DNA of 42,230 nucleotides from Firmicutes bacterium UBA3914. Its GTDB lineage: Bacteria > Bacillota > Limnochordia > Darwinibacteriales > Darwinibacteriaceae. Under the pieces are notes generated by a model, which worked only from the letters and a program-made list of their open reading frames with translations, was not told the DNA's origin and ran no database searches. The stretch is from assembly GCA_002391385.1 (NCBI GenBank), contig DGEY01000010.1, positions 1-42,230 on the forward strand, read 5' to 3'. Each line of letters begins with the position of its first letter. Positions within the stretch are counted from its first letter, which is position 1. The position numbers and the translations under genes were made by a program. Shown piece by piece: positions 15,824-22,822 of the stretch.

Positions 15824-15904
15824 GTGAACCAGGACCAGGAGACCTTCATCGTCTTCGTCGCCTTGATTCTCATCGTCGTGCTGGCCGTAATCCTGCTGGC
15901 CTAG
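15824..15904 (+). CDS. 26-aa single-span membrane peptide
   Basis: GTG at 15824 with GGGGAGGTG 7 bases upstream and TAG at 15902-15904. The peptide has a short acidic head (NQDQE) followed by a 20-residue hydrophobic span (TFIVFVALILIVVLAVILLA). The plan is the same as in the 30-aa peptide at 14270, and like that one it precedes a paralogous helical protein, here at 16016. It is divergent from the ATP-grasp gene, with 121 bases between the starts. Confidence 0.65.
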   Translation: MNQDQETFIVFVALILIVVLAVILLA

Positions 15905-16015
15905 CGGCTGCCGAGGATGGGGGCAACCCCATCCTCCCCTTCCTGCTCTATGTATATGACCCACGGCCTAGACGGTGACTTGAAGTCTTGGAAATCAAGA
16001 AAAAGGAGGCAGCGC

Positions 16016-16300
16016 GTGGCCATGACCAGTGAACAGCGGCAAGAAGCCCCAAGTGTGGCGGATTCCATCCTGCAGATCTGTGCCTTTGCCCTCACAAGCT
16101 ACCCAGTGCTCGCGCCTCTGCTCAGGCAGTTGAGGGAAGATCTGCGGGAGGCCTTTGACCGGGCCGCAGATATCTTTCCCCGCCTCAGGCGAGCCTTGAG
16201 TGAACTAGAACTGGACGAAGGGGTAGCTGACCGCTTGACCAATCAGCTGCTGGAGGCCGTTCCCGAGCTGGAAAGCCTCCTGCAAAGACTGCGCAGCTGA
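16016..16300 (+). CDS. Small helical protein of the 'LLP/YP' paralogue family, copy 3
   Basis: Hypothetical protein of 94 aa. GTG 16016 has AAGGAGG 6 bases upstream; an ATG at 16022 is less well placed. Paralogue of the 89-aa protein at 14384 (SYPVLAPLLRQL, PELESLLQR). All helical, with no signal peptide. It lies 111 bases after the 26-aa membrane peptide and ends near a terminator shared with the next, convergent gene. Confidence 0.75.
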   Translation: MAMTSEQRQEAPSVADSILQICAFALTSYPVLAPLLRQLREDLREAFDRAADIFPRLRRALSELELDEGVADRLTNQLLEAVPELESLLQRLRS

Positions 16301-16313
16301 GCAAGGGGCACCT

Positions 16314-16352
16314 AAAGGCTGGGGGGAAGAATTTGTTCCCTACCCAGCTTTT
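16314..16352. terminator. Bidirectional terminator
   Basis: AAAGGCTGGG (16314-16323) pairs with CCCAGCTTTT (16343-16352) with one G-U pair; a T-tract follows and an A-rich start serves the opposite strand. It lies between the convergent genes ending at 16300 and 16353. Confidence 0.75.
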
Positions 16353-16793
16353 TCATGCCGCCTGCGCCTCCCACCTGCGCAGGAGGAAAGCCAAAACCAC
16401 CCCCCACAAAACCGCCCCGATGAAGGTGCTGATTAAGGTGGTGGGGGTTGTTTGCACCAAGTGGGGAACCTTGAAGAGAACCACGATAAACTCCTCGAAA
16501 AAGCTCAGGATCAGGCTGAAGATCACCGCTTTACCCACCAGCCCCCTGCCGCCGATAACCGGCAGCAGAAAGGCAAACACGATCCCCCTAAACCCCGACC
16601 AGACCAGCTGCATCACCAGGGCCATGGAAACTTGCAGGCGGGTCTGGGGCAGGCTTCCGAAGACCAGCATCCCCGCCCAATCCAGCATCCGCCGCTGGGT
16701 GAACTGCAGGATGTAGTAGGAGAAGAGACTCCAGGCGTTAAGGGGAAGGGCGGCGATGATCCCCCCGTAGAACCCTCGGTAAAATCGATCCAC
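16353..16793 (-). CDS. Four-helix integral membrane protein, unknown function
   Basis: Hypothetical protein of 146 aa with four hydrophobic segments and few charges. It starts MDRFYRGFYGGIIAALPLN with a GTG codon and ends RRWEAQAA. It resembles uncharacterised small membrane proteins with the same FYRGF...SYYILQF opening seen in other Clostridia, possibly YqhR-like, but this rests on memory and is weak. The ribosome binding site is poor (AGGGACGG). Confidence 0.65.
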   Translation of the reverse strand: MDRFYRGFYGGIIAALPLNAWSLFSYYILQFTQRRMLDWAGMLVFGSLPQTRLQVSMALVMQLVWSGFRGIVFAFLLPVIGGRGLVGKAVIFSLILSFFEEFIVVLFKVPHLVQTTPTTLISTFIGAVLWGVVLAFLLRRWEAQAA

Positions 16794-16852
16794 ATCCGTC
16801 CCTGCCTTTCCAAGGATAGGTTATCCAAAAGGCAGGGTGCAATTCCCCTTCC

Positions 16853-18418
16853 TTACCAATTCAGGGGCTGCGCGGCCTGGGCCCCCGGCACGTAGAGGAG
16901 GTATTGGAAATAATCGGTGGTGACGCCGGAGGCCGGCTGGGGCGTGGCCAGCTTCCAGATGAGCTCCTGGCTAAAAGGCGAGCCTTCCCCATCAAGCCTG
17001 ACCAAAAGGGGCTTACCTCCCGCCAGCTCGGCTAGGATCTGCATCCCGCTGGCGTAGGTGGAAAGAAGCTCAACCGCAGTTCCATCCTGGCTGAGCCGCT
17101 GGCTGTCGGCGTAGACCAAAACCAGGCTGCACACCGTTCCGGCAAACTCATCCCGGGAGTTGATCCGGGCCGCCAGCCACTCCACCCCCAGCTGCGGGCC
17201 TTGAAAGACGTGGTTGAGGCCCCACTGGCCGAAGAACGCAGTGCCGCCACCTAGGGGCACCTGCTTCAGGAAGTTGCTGTACATGGTCCGATCCCGATAG
17301 GCATAGTACTCCAGGGGATCCTCCATGGTCTTCAGCCTCAGCCCCGCCAGCAAACTGGAAAGCACCAGCTCAAAGCGGAAGGTGAGATCCCCCAGCTCCC
17401 TTTGGACCTGCTCCTCTTCCAGCTCCAGGAGGAGCCCCCAGACAAACTCGGCCGCGGCGAAAAGGTCGGGATAGCTGACCTCTCCCCGCAGCACCTGCTG
17501 AATCTGGGAAAACCCCGTTTCAGACAAGCTGCCCCTTTCCACCTGGTCCAAAAGATGCTGCAGATAGCGCAGGGCTAAAATGGGCTGCTGCTCCACATCC
17601 AGGCCCACCAGATGCAGCCTTTCCCCTTCCGGCAGGGACTCCTGCAGGGCCCGCAGCCTCCGCCAGAGATTGTAGCGTTCCTGGGTGTAAAAGTAAGTGT
17701 GCCTGGTCTCGGCGAAGGCGAGCTTCAAAAGCTCTTCATCGCCTGTTTCCAGATACTTCTGCAAAAACCCGGCAATACTGGGGGGAAGCTCCAGAAGCAG
17801 CCAGCGCACTCCCCCTTCCCGGACGAAAAACTCCAGGAGAGCCCCTTCCAGCTCCTGGTTAAAGGCGGTGCCGTGGGACTCCCCCACCAAAAACAGGCGA
17901 TAGCGTCCAAGCTCCTGGCTAAGGCGGGCCGTGAGATCGCCCCAGTCCATAACCGGCCAGCTCCAGCGAGCCAGATACTCCTTAAGGGCCGCCCCCTTGG
18001 CCGGGTCCACCTCCTCCGGCAGAAAGCGCAGGGCCGCCCGGGCCGGCTCAAGCAGCCCCGGCTGCTGCGTTACCATCTCCACAACCCGGCGGCCCTGCCT
18101 GGCCACCTCTTCCGGGCTGTGGAAGCTCAAAAACAGCTCATACAAATCCTCCGCTTCCTCTTCGGTTGCAGTGAGCACCAGGTTCACCTGGATCGTCCCC
18201 TGGGGAGCTTTCAGCACGTAGTTACGGAGCAGCTCCACCTGGACGCCCAGGCGCTCAGAAAAGACCTCCAGATCGCCTGGGGAAGCCAGCCAATCACCGG
18301 TCACCACCCACCCCTCCGGCAGGGAAGCTGGGTCAAGCCTCGTGCCCTGGCCGGAAAAGGCCAAGGCTCCACCGGAGAGCAGCAAAAGAACAAGGATCAG
18401 GGGAACGAAACGGCGCAT
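16853..18418 (-). CDS. Exported EreA/TIKI-superfamily-like protein
   Basis: Secreted or anchored protein of 521 aa. A signal peptide occupies about residues 1-22 (RRFVPLILVLLLLSGGALAFS). Residues of about 25-150 form an unassigned domain; from about 170 the sequence RLFLVGESHGTAFNQELEGALLEF followed by a LLLELPPS strand resembles the erythromycin-esterase/ChaN/TIKI fold, where the Glu and His of GESHGT are catalytic or metal ligands. ATG 18418 is chosen because AAGGA lies 8 bases upstream. Drug inactivation should not be assumed: the similarity is local, and an exported hydrolase or metal-binding protein fits as well. It is divergent from mrfA. Confidence 0.6.
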   Translation of the reverse strand: MRRFVPLILVLLLLSGGALAFSGQGTRLDPASLPEGWVVTGDWLASPGDLEVFSERLGVQVELLRNYVLKAPQGTIQVNLVLTATEEEAEDLYELFLSFHSPEEVARQGRRVVEMVTQQPGLLEPARAALRFLPEEVDPAKGAALKEYLARWSWPVMDWGDLTARLSQELGRYRLFLVGESHGTAFNQELEGALLEFFVREGGVRWLLLELPPSIAGFLQKYLETGDEELLKLAFAETRHTYFYTQERYNLWRRLRALQESLPEGERLHLVGLDVEQQPILALRYLQHLLDQVERGSLSETGFSQIQQVLRGEVSYPDLFAAAEFVWGLLLELEEEQVQRELGDLTFRFELVLSSLLAGLRLKTMEDPLEYYAYRDRTMYSNFLKQVPLGGGTAFFGQWGLNHVFQGPQLGVEWLAARINSRDEFAGTVCSLVLVYADSQRLSQDGTAVELLSTYASGMQILAELAGGKPLLVRLDGEGSPFSQELIWKLATPQPASGVTTDYFQYLLYVPGAQAAQPLNW

Positions 18419-18486
18419 GGGCATCTTCCTTTGTCTTTTTTTGTGCCCAGTATACCATCTCTTCCCAGGCCCCTCAAGCAAAACGA

Positions 18487-18515
18487 TTGACTGCAAACGC
18501 CCGTTCGCTTATGAT
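18487..18515 (+). promoter_or_regulatory. mrfAB promoter with LexA (SOS) box in the spacer
   Basis: TTGACT (18487-18492), 17 bases, TATGAT (18510-18515) is a near-consensus sigma-A promoter. The spacer holds CAAACGCCCGTTCG (18494-18507), matching the Gram-positive LexA box CGAAC-N4-GTTCG at 9 of 10 fixed positions. LexA bound here would block RNA polymerase, placing the repair operon under SOS control. Confidence 0.7.
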
Positions 18516-18540
18516 GGAAGCAGAAGGGAAGGTGTGGGCA

Positions 18541-20847
18541 GTGGGCGTGGAAGAAGTCCTCAAGAAGCTAGAAAATAACCCCCGCTTTATGAGCAATGTC
18601 ACCTTTCGGCTGACGGTCGAGGCCCAGGAAGGAGTGTATGAGCCCATCCCCGAGTTTGTCCACCCGGATCTGCAGGCGCTTCTGCGCCGCCGGGGCATTG
18701 CAAAGCTCTACTCCCACCAGGCCGCGGCCCTCCGGGCTGTCCAGGCCGGGGAAGATCTGGTGGTGGTCACCCCCACCGCCTCAGGCAAGACCCTCTGCTA
18801 CAACCTGCCTGTGCTCCAGACCCTCTTGGAGGACGAAGAGGCCAGGGCCCTCTACCTTTTCCCCACCAAGGCCCTGGCCCAGGACCAGGTGGCGGAACTT
18901 GTGGCCTGGAGCGAGGAGCTGGGGAATAGAATCAAGACCTATACCTACGACGGCGATACGCCGGGCGATGCCCGCATAGCCATCCGCGCCGCGGGCAGCA
19001 TCGTGGTGACCAACCCGGACATGCTCCACTCGGGCATCCTGCCCCACCACACCAAGTGGATGCGGCTCTTTGAGAACCTGAAGTACGTGGTCATCGACGA
19101 GCTGCACATCTACCGGGGCGTATTCGGCTCCCACGTGGCCAACGTGCTGCGCCGGCTGGACAGGATCTGCCGCTTCTACGGCGCCGATCCCCTCTATATC
19201 TGCACCTCAGCCACCATCGCCAATCCCCAGGAGCACGGGGAAAGGCTCTTGGGCCGGCCGGTGAGGGTGATCGACCAAAACGGCGCGCCCCGGGGCCGCA
19301 AGGACATCTTCTTCTACAATCCCCCCGTGGTGAACCAGCCCCTGGGCATCCGCCGCAGCTCGCTTCTGGAAGCGGAAGGGATCGCCCGGGAGCTCATCTC
19401 CCACAAGATCCCCACCATTATCTTTGCCCGCAGCCGCCTGGATACGGAGGTGCTCCTCACCTACCTGCGCAAGGCCTTCCACCGCCTGGGGGAGCCCCAG
19501 GAGACGGTCCGGGCTTACCGGGGAGGATACCTGCCCAAGCAGCGCCGGCAGATCGAGCGGGAGCTGCGGGAGGGCAAGGTCTTGGGCGTGGTGAGCACCA
19601 ACGCCCTGGAGCTGGGAATCGATATCGGCACGCTGCAGGCGGCGGTGCTCACCGGCTATCCCGGCACCATCGCCAGCACCTGGCAGCAGCTGGGCCGGGC
19701 CGGCCGCAGCCATGAACCGTCCCTGGCGGTGTTGGTGGCCACCTCCAGCCCTTTGAACCAGTTCATGATCCAAAACCCCGACTACTTCCTAGACCGGGGC
19801 GTGGAGTATGCCCGGATCAACCCTAACAACCTACTGATCCTGATCTCCCACCTGAAATGCGCGGCCTTTGAGCTGCCCTTCACAGAAGGGGAACGCTTCG
19901 GCGAAATCGATCCGGCGGAGCTTTTGGACTACCTCACAGAAGAGATGGTCCTGCGCAAAGTGGAGGGCCGCTGGTACTGGATGAGCGAGCACTACCCCGC
20001 GGCCCATGTGTCCCTGCGCAGCGCCTCCACGGAGAACTTCGCGGTGATCGACACCACCGACGGCAAAACCCAGGTCATCGGCGAAGTAGAACGCTTCAGC
20101 GCGCCCATGCTCATCCATGAAGGGGCCATCTACATCCACGAGAGCCGGACCTACCAGATCGATCACCTAGACTGGGAAGGCCAAAAGGCCTACGCCCGGG
20201 AAGTGGAGACGGACTACTACACCGATGCCAACTTGGATGTGGATCTTAAGGTGCTGGACGTCTTCGCCCAGGAAGAACTGCCCCAGGTGCGGCGCAGCTG
20301 GGGTGAAGTGCTGGTTGCCGCCAAGACCCACATGTACAAGAAGATCAAGTTCTACACCCACGAAAACATCGGCTGGGGCCAGATCTCCCTGCCGGAGCTG
20401 GAGATGCACACCACCGCCTACTGGTTCAGCCTGCCCCAGGGCTTTGCCGGCGGGCTGGATCAGGGGGCCCTGCAGAGCGCGCTCTTGGGTGCAGCCAACC
20501 TCCTGGGGAACATCGCCTCCCTGGAGCTGATGTGCGAGCCCAGCGACTTGGGGGTTGCCGCCCAGCTCAAATCGCCCTTCACCCAGGAGCCCACGGTGTT
20601 CATTTATGAAAAATACCCGGGTGGGGTGGGCTTCAGCGAGCAGCTCTTTGCCGCCCACGGAAGGCTCCTTCGCAGGGCCATCTCCATCATCGAAAGCTGC
20701 CCCTGCCAGGGGGGCTGCCCTTCCTGCGTGGGCCCGGTGGAAGAAGTGGGCCCCGGTGGCAAAGAACACACCTTATGGCTTTTGAAGGGGGCATTGGGCC
20801 ATGGACCTCGCCAGCAAGCTGCGGCAGCTGCTGCCCCAGAAAACTAG
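18541..20847 (+). CDS. mrfA: MrfA-like DEAD/DEAH-box DNA repair helicase
   Basis: Superfamily 2 helicase of 768 aa. Walker A is TPTASGKT (about residue 78), Walker B is IDELHIY (about 186), and TSATIANP, ALELGIDIG and GRAGR complete the helicase core. The C-terminal region ends with the four-cysteine motif CPCQGGCPSC (about 720-731), the MrfA/YprA signature thought to bind metal. In Bacillus subtilis MrfA and the nuclease MrfB repair mitomycin C damage independently of UvrABC; mrfB follows here. GTG 18541 is chosen because GGGAAGGTG lies 6 bases upstream and because TTG 18487 and ATG 18511 lie inside the promoter. It overlaps mrfB by 47 bases. Confidence 0.93.
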   Translation: MGVEEVLKKLENNPRFMSNVTFRLTVEAQEGVYEPIPEFVHPDLQALLRRRGIAKLYSHQAAALRAVQAGEDLVVVTPTASGKTLCYNLPVLQTLLEDEEARALYLFPTKALAQDQVAELVAWSEELGNRIKTYTYDGDTPGDARIAIRAAGSIVVTNPDMLHSGILPHHTKWMRLFENLKYVVIDELHIYRGVFGSHVANVLRRLDRICRFYGADPLYICTSATIANPQEHGERLLGRPVRVIDQNGAPRGRKDIFFYNPPVVNQPLGIRRSSLLEAEGIARELISHKIPTIIFARSRLDTEVLLTYLRKAFHRLGEPQETVRAYRGGYLPKQRRQIERELREGKVLGVVSTNALELGIDIGTLQAAVLTGYPGTIASTWQQLGRAGRSHEPSLAVLVATSSPLNQFMIQNPDYFLDRGVEYARINPNNLLILISHLKCAAFELPFTEGERFGEIDPAELLDYLTEEMVLRKVEGRWYWMSEHYPAAHVSLRSASTENFAVIDTTDGKTQVIGEVERFSAPMLIHEGAIYIHESRTYQIDHLDWEGQKAYAREVETDYYTDANLDVDLKVLDVFAQEELPQVRRSWGEVLVAAKTHMYKKIKFYTHENIGWGQISLPELEMHTTAYWFSLPQGFAGGLDQGALQSALLGAANLLGNIASLELMCEPSDLGVAAQLKSPFTQEPTVFIYEKYPGGVGFSEQLFAAHGRLLRRAISIIESCPCQGGCPSCVGPVEEVGPGGKEHTLWLLKGALGHGPRQQAAAAAAPEN

Positions 20848-22009
20848 CCCCGCCCCCCCACAGCCCAAGCTCGATCTAGACCCTTACCTGGGCGGCGCCG
20901 AGGTGGTAACGCCCTACGGCCCCTGCTATCTGATCACCAAAGAACTCCCCCTGGACCGCCGCCACGGCGGCTGGAAATTGGGGGAGGTTTTCCAGGCCTC
21001 TTACCACAAACTCGCCCGCTTCGGCCAGCCCAGGGGTGAGCTGAACCTGGAAAGCACCCTCTTTTTGGATACGGAAACCACGGGGCTGGCCGGCGGTACC
21101 GGGACCTACGCCTTTTTGGTGGGCCTTGGCTACTTCACCCCGGAAAGCTTTGTGGTCAAGCAGGTGCTCATGCGGGATTACAACGAGGAGCTGGCCCTTT
21201 TGCACTTGGTGCAGCAGGAGCTTCTCTCCAAGGAGACCGTGGTGACCTTTAACGGCCGCACTTTTGATCTGCCCCTCTTGCAGACGCGGTTTGCCCTGGC
21301 CCGCCTGGGTTTCCAGGGGGCCGCGGGCAAGGTCCACTTGGACCTGCTCCCCCTCTCCCGGCGCCTGTGGAGGTATAAGCTGGCCAGCTGCAGTTTGGAC
21401 AGCTTAGAAGAGAACATCTTAGGCGTAAGGAGAAGCGGCGACATTCCAGGCTGGGCCATCCCCCAGCGCTATTTCGACTTCTTGAATACGGGCCAGGGCC
21501 ACCTCCTGCGGGACATCGTGGAGCACAACTTCTTGGATATTGTTTCCCTGGCTGCCCTGCTCCACCGGCTCCAGCGGGTGCTGGAGCTGGAGCCCCATAG
21601 CTGCCGCTGCCCCTATGAGGCGGAAGCCCTGGCCCGCTTGGCCGCGGAAGAAGAAGATCTGCCCCTGGCCCTGGACTACCTCCAGGCCGCGGGGGAGCTG
21701 GCCAGTGAAGAAGAGCTGCAGCTGAGGATCCTCCGCCAAGGGGCAGCCCACCTCAAGCGCCTCGGCCGGCACGCCCAGGCCGCGGCCCTCTGGCAGAGGA
21801 TTTTAGCCCGGGAAGAGGCGGATCTGCAGAGCGCCGAAGAGCTGGCCAAATACTATGAGCACCGGGCTAAAGACCTGGAGGCGGCCAGGCAGATCACCCG
21901 CCGGGCCCTGGCTTTGGCCTGGGCAGCCAGATCCCCTAAAGCCTCTGATTTCGAGCACCGCTTAGCCCGGCTGGAACGCAAACTCCGCCGGCGGGCGGCG
22001 GAGCTGTAA
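20801..22009 (+). CDS. mrfB: MrfB-like RNase H-fold exonuclease
   Basis: Protein of 402 aa with a DEDD exonuclease fold followed by a helical TPR-like tail. Acidic residues are in FLDTETTGL (about residue 90), FNGRTFDLPLL (about 150) and EHNFLDIVSL (about 240), the last with the His of DEDDh enzymes. The tail (about 275-400) holds Ala-rich helical pairs. Its order after mrfA and the overlap of 47 bases match the mrfAB pair of Bacillus, in which both proteins are needed for mitomycin C repair. A strong terminator follows. Confidence 0.9.
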   Translation: MDLASKLRQLLPQKTSPAPPQPKLDLDPYLGGAEVVTPYGPCYLITKELPLDRRHGGWKLGEVFQASYHKLARFGQPRGELNLESTLFLDTETTGLAGGTGTYAFLVGLGYFTPESFVVKQVLMRDYNEELALLHLVQQELLSKETVVTFNGRTFDLPLLQTRFALARLGFQGAAGKVHLDLLPLSRRLWRYKLASCSLDSLEENILGVRRSGDIPGWAIPQRYFDFLNTGQGHLLRDIVEHNFLDIVSLAALLHRLQRVLELEPHSCRCPYEAEALARLAAEEEDLPLALDYLQAAGELASEEELQLRILRQGAAHLKRLGRHAQAAALWQRILAREEADLQSAEELAKYYEHRAKDLEAARQITRRALALAWAARSPKASDFEHRLARLERKLRRRAAEL

Positions 22010-22013
22010 ACAG

Positions 22014-22057
22014 CGCTCCCCCTGCGGGCACTGGCCAGCACAGGGGGAGCGTTTATT
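22014..22057 (+). terminator. Terminator after mrfB
   Basis: The 11-bp stem CGCTCCCCCTG (22014-22024) and CAGGGGGAGCG (22041-22051) is followed by TTTATT. Confidence 0.85.
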
Positions 22058-22075
22058 ATGGATAATAAGTGCTGA

Positions 22076-22585
22076 TTAGTTGTTCAGCGCATCCTTGGCC
22101 GCGGCCAGGAGAGCCGACAGGTAACCGTAGTTGTCAACCAGGGTTGCACCGGTAACCATGTCTACAAACTCCGCAGGCTCAGCGGAAGCCAGGAAAGCCT
22201 CCAGTTCGCTGATGGTCATGCCCACCACGAACTCTTCGATGGCCTTGAAGTTGTTGGCGATGGTCACTGTGGAACCGGCCCGGGCCATGTTGTTGCTGTA
22301 GAAGTCGTTGTTGACCTTCTTGGAGGCCAGCCAGGTCTCGCCAATGGTGAAGGTGGGGTCAGCGTTGGGCACGCCGATGGTCTCGGACTTGCTCAGCATC
22401 TGATACTCGTCGATGTAAGCGGCAACGATGGTGTCACCCTGCAGAGCCACAACGGCAACTGTGAAGCACTTGGTTCCATGGGCGGCAAAGTCAGCTTTAC
22501 CGAGCTTGATCTCCGCAGCCAGGCTGGAACCGGCCAGCGCCAGAAGGGATACCAGGACAAGTGCGACTACAAGTGTTCTTCTCAT
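22076..22585 (-). CDS. Secreted protein, possibly FMN-binding-domain-like
   Basis: Protein of 169 aa with a clear signal peptide (MRRTLVVALVLVSLLALAGSSLAA). The mature part includes KCFTVAVVALQGDTIVAAYIDEYQ and a C-terminal VTGATLVDNYGYLSALLAAA. The paired 'effect of an action / SGATLTS' layout recalls exported FMN-binding domains, where the Thr of S(G)AT carries FMN covalently. The match is partial and this is not certain. The gene has a consensus promoter and a 5' leader of about 60 bases with inverted repeats, so it is probably well expressed. Confidence 0.6.
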   Translation of the reverse strand: MRRTLVVALVLVSLLALAGSSLAAEIKLGKADFAAHGTKCFTVAVVALQGDTIVAAYIDEYQMLSKSETIGVPNADPTFTIGETWLASKKVNNDFYSNNMARAGSTVTIANNFKAIEEFVVGMTISELEAFLASAEPAEFVDMVTGATLVDNYGYLSALLAAAKDALNN

Positions 22586-22613
22586 CTACCTACCTCTTCC
22601 TACTTGTTTTTTC

Positions 22614-22679
22614 TGCACTTCATCAAGTGCATTTGATGTGTACATGCCTTATTATACGTTCCCCAGCCCGGGGCGTCAA
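22614..22679 (-). promoter_or_regulatory. Consensus promoter and dyad leader of the secreted-protein gene
   Basis: On the minus strand TTGACG (22674-22679), 17 bases, TATAAT (22651-22656) is a near-perfect sigma-A promoter. The leader contains the overlapping inverted repeats GCACTT-CATC-AAGTGC (22615-22630) and ATCAA-N6-TTGAT (22622-22637), which could form a hairpin or bind a regulator. Confidence 0.75.
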
Positions 22680-22822
22680 TAGCGTTTGTGCTCATTTTCT
22701 CAAGCCAAGCATACTTTGACAAAAAGATCACGGAGCCCTAACAAAGCCCTGCGGCAGGAGAAGGGCCCAGGCGGCGGGAAGATTAGGGTAACCAGTTCAC
22801 AACCATGAAGGGATGATTGCTT

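Noticed and set aside
15703..15873. 57-residue N-terminal extension of the ATP-grasp protein
   Set aside because: No ribosome binding site, overlap with the divergent 26-aa peptide, and a strong site before TTG 15702.
22053..22068. Palindrome TTATTAT-GG-ATAATAA resembling a PerR box
   Set aside because: It lies between two convergent genes just after the mrfB terminator stem, where a repressor operator has no promoter to act on.
22735..22790. CCCTAA...TTAGGG pairing in the S9 peptidase leader as a riboswitch
   Set aside because: Short arms with a large spacer and no known aptamer core; not supportable.
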